Assembly: GCA_036245805.1 (NCBI GenBank)
Contig: BTRK01000005.1
Span: 23,598,984-23,662,983 of the forward strand
DNA from: Pristionchus mayeri
Taxonomy: Eukaryota; Nematoda; Chromadorea; Rhabditida; Neodiplogasteridae
Direction: 5' to 3'
Length of the DNA stretch: 64,000 bases
Shown in pieces: positions 14,101-23,173 of this stretch; position 1 is the first letter of the stretch; every line of letters begins with the position of its first letter. A program made the position numbers and the translations under genes. The notes under the pieces were generated by a model that saw only the letters and a program-made list of their open reading frames with translations, did no database searches and was not told the origin of the DNA.

Positions 14101-17100
14101 GCAGGAGATACCGTAGATTTCTGTAGATGGTATGTGATCCAAGTCGAGTGAGGATGACCTCAAAAACGCTTCTCACTAACTTGGGAGACCTCACTGATTC
14201 GGATTGCGGGTACTCGAAATCCGTAGGGCATTAGAGTCACACTGCCAGTGTGCGCACATTACTAGCATCATTCCTGGCCTGTGCCCTGTGTAGTCTCGAA
14301 CAGTTATGTTCTTTACGTTTGTCGGATGCTAGGTAAGATTAGTGATTTCGTTTCATGCGTGCTTTAATATAGCGCAAAAAACAAGATCAACCGCGAACAC
14401 TACTTCTTTTGCTGATAAAGCCAATGTTGGCAGGGTTATGGTAATGCATCCTGATGACTTTTTCTGTCCATTCTAGTTGTTCTTCTCCCGCTCCCAGGGT
14501 ATTCGTCATTGTTGATTCGGGTCGGATGCTCTGTAGAGGACGGGGAAAGCTTTCTGTATCGAAAATCCTTCTTCTGCCCACTCCAGAGTTCCGTAAATCA
14601 ATTTCATAGAGTCGAGAAGGGCCCTCCTCTATCCGCTAAATTTGTAGTCAATCGATTGAGAGCAGGGTAAGTTGATAGTATTTCCCGGACATAGCTGCTT
14701 GATCTACTTATGACTAAAATAATACTGTTTTGTTATTGTCATAGAACTGCAGTAGGTTGATATACGGACCACTATGGGTCGATCTACGGACCACTGTGAG
14801 TCATTGAAGAGGGATGCAGAGAGGGGGTAATTGATAGACTTGTCAATCCGAATGAAAACCCCTCTTTCGGCAACCCAATATTTTCCGACCTATCTCGATC
14901 ACATTGTTTGATACACAAAAAAATCTTCTGTCGACATATTCACTTCAGGTATAAGTACATATCTGCTAAGCAAAGGTAGATCACTGAAATTGTTTACTCA
15001 GCCATACCATTTTTATCACTCGTCTGCCATATTCTGCGTCTAGGATCTCCACACAACGATCAAGAAGGTTGATCAGGCTCGCCGCTGTTCTATTATCATG
15101 CACAATTGCTGGCATTAGCTGTTCCTTTCTCTTCCCATTTCGAGCAGTTGCCATAGATCGGAAGCTTATGATTGCACACTCAGCGGGGCCGCCCAGGTTC
15201 ACAACTTACTATTGTACTTTTTGCTCTGATTAAATGAGGATTACTCTGCGAACAGTTATTATTTTTAGAAAAATAAACAGAAAATGTAATATTATAAAAT
15301 ATTTATTATTCTTGTACGAATTTATCATTTTGACGTGGTCTAGAACTTTCCATTTCAGAAGGCCACAGTGGGTCGGTCGATGACCCATTGTTGGTCGGAG
15401 AACGGACCATAGTGGGTCTAGGTCCTCTTCTCCATTAGAACCTTCTCTCTCTGAGATGGTCTCGCTTTCTCTAGTCCACCGCAGTGTACCTTGTGGTGTA
15501 GTGGCTGGGATTTGAGTCTAATACACGAAGGGCGACCATAGTGGGTCTTCCTCTGTTCCATTAGATTCCTCTCCCGTCGCCTCTCCATTCTCATACTTCT
15601 CCGGATCATCCATTAATTTAGTGTGGAGCCTTGAATATTCATTCTGAGTGCTCGACTGTATAGAAGTAAGAAGAGATTTTCTATTAGAGCAGTATACATG
15701 GAACATCACGATGTTCTGTTGACTCGATTTCCCAACTAGAAATGCATACAGTTGTTAACTCTGTGGTTTATCTTGAGAACCATCCCTTGTAATTCGGTTT
15801 TGCACTGTAACTCATAACAATCTATTGAGAGGAATGGGTTGAGCGGGGTTAGAGGGGACACACATCCTGGACGCCTCGTAAACGTTGCATTTTCTCGGGA
15901 CGCGGGTTACTGTAAGACTAATCGCCCTGGGCTTTGACTAGATTACGGTATCCTACCATAAAGTAAGGAAGGGTCTAATGGGCTTCAGGCGCAGTCTCCC
16001 TTGAGATCCTCTCGTTTGCGGGGGTCTCAGCTCCGGAGGGGGCCGACCTGCATTGGGATCCGATCAGTCTCCTAGGAACTCTACCTTTCGAGGGTGTGGG
16101 ATAGAGCTCCGGAGATTGGCCTGCCCGTAGACTGGACTGGGACGACTGAACAAGCGAGAGTGATATCCAGCCTTCATTATGCTCCAGAATGTGATGAACA
16201 TCACCTTGTAATTATTAAAGTTACCCAACAAGGACGAAACCCTGATCTCACCCTGATCCCTTCGCGTGTACGAGAGTATGCAAAAGTGAGAGAGCGCGGA
16301 TCATTTCCGGCTTTCCCTTGAGGCTATTATTGATTTTTAGCATTTTTGTATATTCATTCTATACTAATTCAACCATCGGCTATTCGATGGAGGACAAAAA
16401 ATAATGGGTCAATTTCGTCCTTGTTGGGTAAATTTAAACCCACAGTGGCTCGTAGTCATATGAGAGCTCATTTGTGAATTCATTCATATGATGTTGTGCT
16501 TTCTCACTCTAGTGATGGGTTTGATATGTTCTCACATGCTCCTCTTCGCACCTTCGTGGTGAGAACCATTTGTGCGATAGATGATGCAAAATATTACGGT
16601 GTTGTACGTGGAGTTGCGTATTTAGTGGACAAGTCAACTTCAATCCGAAAAAAGCTTAATTTTGTTGTTGATTTGTGAGTCTACTTTAGCATCGTGCCCA
16701 TTATCAATCTCCATCGTGTACATTGTAGATAAATATTTGTTGATATAAGAATATTTAGACTTAATACTCTTTAAAAAGTCAGTTTAATTGATGTTTTTGA
16801 TCTAATATTGGTTGAATTATATTAGATAAATAAGAACAAGTCTTATTTACGACAATAATAATACATTCATTTATTTAATTAATTTCGGCAAAAAATAATA
16901 ATAAATTATGTGCATGACTCAGTGAACTACAGTAGTTATCACCCGTACAAAATTCGGGACCATAGTGGGTCCTCCATTTGCCTCTCAGACCATTCCTCCC
17001 CCAATTTTGGCAAAATAAACAAACTTCGTATCTTTTAAAAATTATAAGTCTACCATAATGTGTATTAGTGCAAGTAGAAGCGTTACGGCCAATTTAATTT

Positions 17101-20100
17101 ATGCAGGTTTTTGAAAAATTTCTGGGGAATTGCATTGATGTCCGAATTAAAACTTGAATTATCGATTTCCGGCGTTGGATAGAATCTGATCGAAACATTC
17201 ATAGGAGTAAAAAAGTCATTTTGTCAAGGAATGCAGCGCCCCTACTGCCGCAGTCATTGGGATCGATATAAAAGTACTCGAGGATTACTGTTTTTTTCAA
17301 GATCCGCGCGGCCGCGCGCGCGGATGCGGATCGAATTTCTGGCGATGCTCGTCGGTTTCCCTCCTGGAGGCCGACCTATTGGTGAAGTTAGTAGGAATTC
17401 GAATTTTCGGCCTGTGCTAAGTCTATTTCGATTCTGTCAGATAGTGTGTTGTATACATCGATAGAACTCATAAAGTTAGTGGGGGTTCATCTAGGAAGAT
17501 TCTCGCTTAAAGTGCAGGAGAACGGAGAAAATCAAGGTTAAAGGTGGGTACCAGAACCAACGACCCCGTACAAAGGACCTTCAGCATCATACAAGGAAAG
17601 TCGTGGACAAAATCCGTTTCTACCCACTTTAGAATTTTATTATTCTATCGCCCACTTTAGAATTTAGCTTTTTTCTGATCAGTCACTAAGATTCCACGGG
17701 CGAAGCCCGAAATTTTTTTATAAAATATACACCGGGCTGTGAAATATTGAATTTTGCAGGTATTCTCAAGCACCATAGATGATTCATCGCTGCGTTATTC
17801 AGAGAATCGCTGGCCAATGTGGATCTAGGAGCCGGCGCTTGCTACACTCAACGCTTGTGATGACACGGCGAGCAATTATTCTCTCTATTGTGTGCATCCT
17901 GTCCCTGTTCTTCATCATTTGTGTGCTCGTATTTGTCCACTGCACCTTATTATTTTGATAAATTGGAGTGTGCTTGCTATGCTTGGTTATGCTCACAAAT
18001 AACGAACTTATTCTACTATGCTATGCTATGCTATGCTATGCTATGCTACTATGCTATCATACTATGGAGTGAATTATTGTACATCTGAATGTGTGTCACC
18101 TTTAAGTTCTACAGTAACCACAGCCGAATTAATGCATGTGATTGTCTTCTATAATGGAAGTGAATTAAGAATAAGTCCAACCAGTTCAACTAGTTCCCAT
18201 TTTGCGAGAAAGTTCAAAATGTCAAAGTACCGTATCCCCGGCGAGAGAGTACGAGAATGGAAGGCATATCCCCATATTTATCATTAATAGGCACAAAAAG
18301 CAAGGGCAATTGCAGAAAAGTAAGTTTTCGATGGAGTCCGCATACCGTAATTCACGGACAGCACTATCGACAAGCAGTGAAAGCTACCGTAATCGAGGGT
18401 ACTTCGCATTCCATAAAAACCAAGAGGAATCACAGGAAAATAATATAGGAGGCAGAGCAGAACCGCGACTACAGCGAAAAATGTTGCGATTACATCCTAT
18501 GGAAGCCTGCCTGATATTCCCTTCACAATAATGCTTCCAAAATCTCAGAGCGATAAAAGATTAACACGATCTCCTATTAACAAATATAGCTGGCATTATT
18601 GCTAAGACATCTTAAAATTCCAAAATACGTAATTAATTAGCAAGTTTATTGATAAAACAACGTTCACCATGTCAGAGGTCGGTGTGTCATGACTATTACC
18701 GTATTAATTTTATCTAATTAGTAGTTTTATATTTTATTCATTCATGTGGGTCGGAGATTGATCGGCACCGCAAGAAAGACAAATTTGCAAAAAAACCGTG
18801 CATAATCCTTACCCACTTTTCTCTTCTAATTATCAATAAAATTAGATGATTTTTGGGCATTAATTCTTTCTTGCGGTGCCGATCAATCTCCGACCCACAT
18901 GAATGAATAAAATATAAAACTACTAATTAGATAAAATTAATACGGTAATAGTCATGACACACCGACCTCTGACATGGTGAACGTTGTTTTATCAATAAAT
19001 TTGCTAATTAATTACGTATTTTGGAATTTTAAGATGTCTTAGCAATAATGCCAGCTATATTTGTTAATAGGAGATCGTGTTAATCTTTTATCGCTCTGAG
19101 ATTTTGGAAGCATTATTGTGAAGGGAATATCAGGCAGGCTCCCATAGGATGTAATCGCAACATTTTTCGCTGTAGTCGCGGTTCTGCTCTGCCTCCTATA
19201 TTATTTTCCTGTGATTCCTCTTGGTTTTTATGGAATGCTTTATGGAAGTACCCTCGATTTTTATGGAAGTACCCTCGATTACGGTATCGATAATTTATTT
19301 GAATACACATCGTTAATGAAGACGAGCGAAAAAAAATGCAATTTGGAGGCCAAAATCACGATTTTGCGCGTTTCTACCCAGTTTTTTAACCCATCTACCC
19401 ACTTTCGCAGGGAAAAATTTGTCCCTCAACCGGCCATGTATGTTCAGCATTATCGTAGGCAAATGAGAAGTTGGCAGTGTGTTTAGGGATGTCATAGAAG
19501 TTCAAAACTGAAGAAAACTCGGTTTGGCTAATTTCGCCTAATCCGGCGTTCAGCTCGATTCTTATGTGAGTGGCGTGATATAAGTACCACGAATTAGATG
19601 CTAAACTGGATGGACACGTGAGATCTGATTGATTCGCACTTAGGAACTATTCAGCGAGTGATAGACGATGCAACGCTGCATCCCCCCCCCCTCCTCGTCT
19701 CTCGCGGTTGCAACGTTGCAACGAAAGCGCGCGCTCGATGCAACGTTGCAAACCTCCAATAGCCAACACTACCGCCCACTATCCTAGCATATTAATATGT
19801 AATATGTATATTTCCGTCAAAATTCTCCACATTGTTACTGAGTCCTATAGTACTTAGCACCCTTACAATGCTCGGGGGGGGGGGGGGGGGGGGCGGACAT
19901 TTCCGAAACGGAGCACTATTCGCTTGGCAGAAGGAGTAGCAATATGAGAGTTGTGTTACCAGTATGTGCTCCCCTGCATTTGCATATATAATTCTTGTTA
20001 CCAGGCGATCTTGAGTTTCACTCCAAAATCAACGTATACACGTGGGCCCATCCATGTATAAAAACGTGGGCTCACAAAAGCGGGTTCAAATGCTTTTGGA

Positions 20101-22708
20101 GGAACGTGAAATTACAGTACAGTATGATTATATTTTGTCGCTTCACACCATGGCTTTGATTATTTTGCAATTCCTTTGCAGGGGGACAGCGCGATACTCA
20201 GGCAAGAATTTCTTGGCTCTTTGCCAGCTTTTTTTTATGAAATAATGTCTCGCCCCGATTTGCTTTGAGATCTCTTTTTAGACACGATGACCAAAAATCC
20301 CGCTCCTGTTGAACTTTTTATGTTAAGGATAGGGACCGCAGAGCATGGTCATTTCAGAATTCCAACTGACAGTACATGGGAAATGTCGACCACGCACCAA
20401 TTTTCTTTTCAGCTTACGATTCCAAATCGTTTGAGAACTTTTGAAATCTTTTTTCAGTTGTTTTCTACATTTTATTTTTGATACAGATTATTTTTTCTTT
20501 TCCAAATGAATTCTCCCTATCTCAATTATATTCTCAGATAATTTTGACCACTGAGGCCGGTATAATGCGGTTCATAGTGAAATTTAGAAAAGTTTATTTC
20601 TAATTTCCACTCAATCGACCGATTATTGATTTGCTCCCTCTGCCACACCTTATATTTCGTTACGCATACAATTTAGGGACTCTAGAGCACACAATCCCGC
20701 GATTTGCGTTAATGTGGCAGAGGGAGCATTGAAGAAACGTCGAATTTTTGCCGCCAAATATGCGTTTTTTTCCGACTTTCATTTTCCTCGGCCGATAATT
20801 GATTTGCTCCCTTTGCCATACCTTATATTTCGTTACGAATGCAATTGATGGACTCTATAGTACATGTTACTGCGAAGTGCGTTAATAAAGCAGCGGGAGC
20901 ATTGAAGTTACATAGAGTTTTAGACTGAAAACCCGCGACGTTTTGTGATGCCCACTTTCCTTTGATCGATAATGTACTTCCGACCTTTGACACACCTTAT
21001 AGTCGTATGCCAATTCAATCTAGTGATCCTAAAGAACGTCTTTTTGCGTAGTAAAGCCATGTGTCAACGAACGGAACGTTACTTTCAAGATCTGAAAGCC
21101 GAACACGCGATATTCCTTTGACAAACAGTGATAAGCTATTTTCTTGGTCTGTGATTCCCAGAATGTCATGTATATCAATTCGAAAACATATTTTCATACA
21201 ATTTCAGTTTAAAAATGAAGAAAAATAAATAATGAAAAGTATGAAGATAAAAAGCCAGTTGCTGATTAAGCCAATGTTGGTAGACGGAGCGTACTGTATC
21301 TTAACCTCGGCGTTAATTTTGTTAATTCGAATAATTAATTTACTTCGTAAAATTTTTAATTTTTTGGTGTCGAAATCGTATCGGCAGCTCATAAACTATC
21401 GGATTCTATTCGCATTTTATTTTAGAAGCATTTTGAAGAAACCCGCCTGCTCTCCCTAGTTAAGGAGGACACGGCATTTTGTGTACACACAAAACCAAGA
21501 CTCCGCCCACTACACCACCGCCAAGTTGCGGCATGGTGCGCGCACCTGGCCGCCACACACAGGACCGGAGCCGGAAAAAAGTCATCGCATAAATCCTGAT
21601 ATTGATTGAAATTTTCGATTGATTTTTGGTCCTATGCGGACATCCCTTGGGCAATGTGAATGGATACGGTAACATTCAAATTTTTAATTATTCCCACGGT
21701 AGTGCGGACAAATGTCGGCGAGTGCGTTTGGGGGTCTGTAAGTCGTTTCGTCAACCGGCAATTCGGACCGTAAAATGCCGTGGGAGGAATTATTTTAAAC
21801 CTTCATGGTATAGGGGTCATGGTAATTATATGGTTTTTCATGTTGAAACTACGTTGAAACTCAAGATCGCATGGTAACGAAATTTATATATGCAAATGCA
21901 GGGGAGCACATACTGGTACTGTGAGAATAGAAAGCGTAGCAAGTTGGTGTGCCTCGGTGCACAAAGGAATCAGCAGAATGGAACGGAAGCTACCGTACAT
22001 TTAACGTCCCGTTCCGTTCTGCTGATTCCTTTGTGCACCGAGGCACACCAACTTGCTACGCTTTCTATTCTCACAGTAACAATGCAACAACTCTCATACT
22101 CCTTCTGTCAAGCGAAAGGTGCTCCGTTGCGAAAATGTCCGCCCCCCACCCACCACAATGCTCAGCCAATAAAAAAAAGGGATGATAGCGTACCTTAATC
22201 TTCTCCCTCAGCTTGGCAGCTTGTTCCTTCTTCTCTTCTTCAGTCAATGGCTTCAGACTTTCATTGCTTTCTTCGAAGTTCTCATGACCAGTCTTCGATG
22301 CGTGAAACATCATCGCATTTTCGTCACGAATCACTTTACCACAACTGAAATGGCCACTGTATTGAAGACCACAGTTATTGGATGCCAAGTGTACCGTAAA
22401 TTTGGCCTCTCAGTTTATGGACACGTCTATTTACATCACAGAATGAAGTTAACTAACTCGTTGCATTTATAACTTGCTGCAATAACAGCAGTGATATCCG
22501 ATTCGACTGGATCAGTAGTAGGAACAGTCTCCATTCCCTCCCTCTCTTGTCTGCCCACGAGCCAATCCATAGCAGCCTCGAGAGAAGTGCAGTTCTACAT
22601 ATATTAGCAGTGTACTATTAGCGGAATTCCGCGAGGGGTTACCTTAGCTGCCTCCTCAGCCTTAACTGAATCGAAGCCCATCTCGATAAGCTGCTCAGCG
22701 ATTGACAT
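2151..22708 (-). CDS. ubxn-1: UBX domain protein 1 (UBXN1/SAKS1 type), six exons, 288 aa
   Basis: This is an adaptor that links ubiquitinated proteins to the AAA ATPase p97/CDC-48. Exons, in order: 22708-22643, 22594-22458, 22344-22194, 2939-2832, 2672-2493 and 2375-2151. All splice junctions are GT..AG and the phases agree, giving an uninterrupted 288-residue product, close to the length I recall for human UBXN1 (about 297). Residues 1-45 form a UBA domain (start MSIAEQLIEMGF, then SLEAAMDWL). C66, C69, H82 and H88 form the C2H2 finger typical of this family. A charged coiled coil covers about 100-195. The UBX domain fills about 208-285 and contains the PFPRK loop that contacts p97. Introns 1, 2, 4 and 5 are 48, 113, 159 and 117 bp, but intron 3 (22193-2940) is about 19.25 kb and holds an antisense LINE and many repeats. 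The family assignment is firm; the symbol is by orthology. Confidence 0.93.
3120..3660 (-). repeat. dispersed repeat R1, inverted copy
   Basis: This stretch is rich in TACAGTA, ACCGTAA and similar words. It matches, in inverted orientation, the two direct copies at about 8250-8440 and 8700-8890. The shared core includes a 'gaaggttatggtacc' segment and a flanking GGTAGTGGG-type segment. The copies bracket the LINE at 3830-7884. It is non-coding. 2940-3119 and 3661-3829 hold nothing recognisable. Confidence 0.6.
4150..4680 (+). repeat. tandem repeats in the LINE 5' region, about 60-bp units in a 244-bp higher-order period
   Basis: Units of about 60 bp alternate between two versions. One carries GTAGCGCCCGGTTCTGCGA, the other AACCGTGGTAGCACCCGGAA. 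The pairs recur so that the sequence from about 4171 returns at about 4415, a period near 244 bp. Most unit joints contain AGATCAAAGATCA. Its position directly upstream of the ORF suggests repeated promoter or enhancer monomers, as in the 5' UTRs of some LINEs. That role is inference. Confidence 0.8.
4857..7727 (+). pseudogene. RTE LINE endonuclease - reverse transcriptase polyprotein with one in-frame stop
   Basis: This is the single ORF of a non-LTR retrotransposon. It copies its RNA at a nicked target site. From the ATG at 4857 the frame runs 957 codons including the terminator. It is broken only by TAA at 5361-5363 (codon 169), and the same frame resumes directly with coding sequence (DGLRLLEFAQ). 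The N-terminal endonuclease shows LNIGTLSG, CLQEIRWKG and GGDWNGHVG. The reverse transcriptase shows FVDLEKAYD, GVHQGSALSPLLF and the catalytic YADD at 6972-6983 (codons 706-709). The C-terminal part carries LRWYGHMMRR and a basic GRRPVGRPRMTW stretch, as in related RTE proteins. The sequence is otherwise undamaged, so the copy is young, or the stop is a sequencing error. An upstream in-frame TTG at 4839 is not needed as a start. Confidence 0.93.
8200..8890 (+). repeat. dispersed repeat R1, two direct copies
   Basis: Two diverged direct copies (about 8250-8440 and 8700-8890) share GGTGAAGGTTATGGTACC and a following ATCTG..TTCAC segment. Both are inverted relative to 3120-3360. The spacer has many CTACAGTA and TACGGTA words. 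7885-8199 holds no gene or clear repeat. Confidence 0.6.
8891..9448. other. intron DNA with nothing recognised
   Basis: AT-rich sequence inside the ubxn-1 intron. No open frame of interest, no strong inverted repeat and no recognised family. Confidence 0.4.
9449..9825. repeat. inverted repeat, arms about 90 bp
   Basis: The left arm at 9449-9545 and the right arm at 9733-9825 pair (for example ATCAATCTTTTGAGAAA against its complement, and TACATGGAT). The roughly 190-bp spacer is purine-rich. It looks like a decayed foldback or MITE. No coding content. Confidence 0.6.
9826..11230. other. intron DNA, mostly unrecognised; one diverged dispersed repeat
   Basis: No genes. 9950-10140 is a diverged match to 48700-48905 (shared AAAATGA.TATGCCTATC and TTTTTTGCTGTGCC). 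The short open frames on the minus strand at 10455-11113 have no recognisable domain and read as chance. Confidence 0.4.
11235..12565. mobile_element. three-layer nest: palindromic element, split TTAA MITE, 1.07-kb foldback
   Basis: The outermost inverted pair is at 11235-11272 and 12527-12562 (CGTAACGAGGCGAGAAATG and its complement). Inside it lies a TTAA-family MITE split in two: one half about 11312-11347, the other 12421-12496 ending GGGTAACTTTAA. The split is caused by a foldback element at about 11348-12418. Its two roughly 460-bp arms (11350-11810 and 11948-12418) are almost perfectly complementary around a loop of about 135 bp. No transposase frame is present. Confidence 0.7.
12851..13017. 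mobile_element. TA-flanked MITE (family A)
   Basis: Ends read TACTGTGAGAATAGAAAGCG and its complement (right end ..CTATTCTAACAGTA, one base worn). The element is a near-perfect hairpin centred near 12935. Other copies are at 21917, 34091 and 48912. TA target duplication and short ends suggest Tc1/mariner mobilisation. Confidence 0.85.
13517..16971. repeat. array of 15-bp GACCCACAGTGGGTC palindromes at about 22-bp spacing
   Basis: Copies, from near-perfect to imperfect, start at 13517, 13539, 13562, 13584, 14766, 14788, 15360, 15382, 15404, 15532, 16437 and 16957. Within each cluster the spacing is 22-23 bp, with a 7-8 bp linker such as GTAGCTA. This reads as a decayed 22-bp minisatellite broken into clusters, or as a regularly spaced array of dimer-binding sites. 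No known family was recognised. Confidence 0.7.
16215..16437. mobile_element. TTAA-flanked MITE (family B)
   Basis: Terminal inverted repeats AGTTACCCAACAAGGACGAA and its complement, flanked by TTAA at 16215-16218 and 16434-16437. The 223-bp body matches the copies at 45493, 52603 and 59733. The overlapping short ORF at 16094-16321 is not a gene. Confidence 0.85.
17457..18380. other. intron DNA with a CTATG microsatellite
   Basis: No gene seen. About seven CTATG units run at 18015-18058. The rest is unrecognised AT-rich DNA with scattered CTACAGTA-type words. Confidence 0.5.
18381..19286. repeat. long inverted repeat, about 400-bp arms and 88-bp loop
   Basis: The left arm (18381-18777) and right arm (18866-19286) are almost perfectly complementary, from the outer CGAGGGTACTTC segment to the inner GATCGGCACCGCAAGAAAG. 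Near the outer right end a 'tatggaagtaccctcgattt' unit is locally duplicated. A transcript would fold into long dsRNA. Chance ORFs in each arm mirror each other. No coding role. Confidence 0.85.
19287..19854. other. intron DNA with CAACGTTGCA-rich stretch
   Basis: No gene. 19665-19755 contains repeated GCAACGTTGCA-type palindromes and a C-run. The rest is unremarkable. Confidence 0.4.
19874..19893 (+). repeat. homopolymer run of 20 G
   Basis: Uninterrupted G from 19874 to 19893, at the left end of the 2.3-kb element. The matching right end has only short C-runs. Such tracts form quadruplexes and are unstable in nematodes lacking the FANCJ-type helicase dog-1. Confidence 0.95.
20600..20960 (+). 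repeat. tandem duplication of a roughly 190-bp unit
   Basis: Two diverged direct copies share CCGAT.ATTGATTTGCTCCC, CACCTTATATTTCGTTACG and GGGAGCATTGAAG. A faint relative, with TTGCTCCCCCTGCC, lies at 58180-58290. Non-coding. Confidence 0.7.
21252..21455 (+). repeat. dispersed repeat R2, copy 1
   Basis: About 200 bp matching 53395-53595 in direct orientation. It includes CCTCGGCGTTAATTTTGT, AAATCGTATCGGCAGCTCAT and GAAGAAACCCGCCTGCTCTC. No function recognised. Confidence 0.75.
21917..22078. mobile_element. TA-flanked MITE (family A), perfect hairpin ends
   Basis: TA TSD plus CTGTGAGAATAGAAAGCGTA ends, with a body that is itself an inverted repeat around about 21997. The empty target (CATACTGGTAACAC) is present in inverted form near 19955-19970, which demonstrates TA duplication. 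Confidence 0.9.
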
Positions 22709-22747
22709 CTTCAAAGTCAAACTAATTATATTCCCGCTAAATATTTC

Positions 22748-22851
22748 TCAAAACGCCAACACTACTTGTAGATATAAAGCACTTGGCCGTTTTATTTAGC
22801 TAAATAAAACGGCCAAGTGCTTTATATCTACAAGTAGTGTTGGCGTTTTGA
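22748..22851. repeat. 104-bp perfect palindrome just upstream of the ubxn-1 start codon
   Basis: Bases 22748-22799 are the exact reverse complement of 22800-22851, centred on AGCT with no spacer. Its near edge is 39 bp upstream of the ubxn-1 ATG. Each end duplicates the terminal 15 bases (AGTGTTGGCGTTTTG) of the adjacent 338-bp element plus its 10-bp target sequence. It could act as, or disrupt, the ubxn-1 promoter. Confidence 0.95.
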
Positions 22852-23173
22852 TTCTTTGCGACCGCGCTCTTTCGAAAATGAAAGAGCGGAATGATTCCCG
22901 AAATTCGACTCTCCCCATTTTGCATAGAATCAACTGATTCGTTCTCATTTCTCTAGGGAATCATTGATTCCCATAAATGTTTGCATTATTCGAGACCAAC
23001 TAATACGAAAAATGTATATAAGTTAATTTTGAAAGATATTTGACTTCATTGAATCGAGTGGTGATCTAGGGAATCATTGATTCCCAGAACCACCGATTCT
23101 CAGAATCAAATGGTTCCGAATGAAAGGAATCAAAAGTGTCTGAGAATCGCCAAAGAAACAAAACGCCAACACT
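22836..23173. mobile_element. 338-bp non-autonomous element with 10-bp target duplication
   Basis: Ends AGTGTTGGCGTTTTG and its complement, followed inward by TTCTTTGCG / CGCCAAAGAA. The direct repeat ATCTACAAGT flanks both sides (22826-22835 and 23174-23183). A 10-bp duplication fits MULE-type integration. The body contains GGGAATCATTGATTCCC twice. It lies between the ubxn-1 5' end and the MULE. Confidence 0.75.

Larger units (their letters stand above)
12642..17456. mobile_element. 4.8-kb composite element with about 0.5-kb terminal inverted repeats
   Basis: The left arm (12642-13290, with a MITE inserted at 12851-13017) is complementary to the right arm (about 17005-17456). The outer ends read AACACACTATCT and its complement. 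Shared internal landmarks include GGCACAGGCCGAAAATTC, GTCGGCCTC and GGGGCGCTGCATTCCTTG. The interior (13.3-17.0 kb) has no transposase frame, so the element is non-autonomous or decayed. It carries a periodic palindrome array and a TTAA-family MITE. Another copy of the left end lies at 28733-30800. Confidence 0.65.
19855..22170. mobile_element. 2.3-kb element with about 150-bp inverted ends, interior without transposase
   Basis: The left end (19855-20005: GGGCGGACATTTCCGAAACG, then GCTTGGCAGAAGGAGTA, then GTATGTGCTCCCCTGCA) is complementary to the right end (about 21890-22165). The right end is interrupted by the family A MITE at 21917-22078. The left copy supplies the empty site of that MITE. 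The interior 20040-21880 has no convincing gene. Confidence 0.6.

Noticed and set aside
13517..16971. CRISPR array interpretation of the regularly spaced palindromes
   Set aside because: The spacers are 7-8 bp and similar to each other, copies are diverged, and the DNA is eukaryotic.
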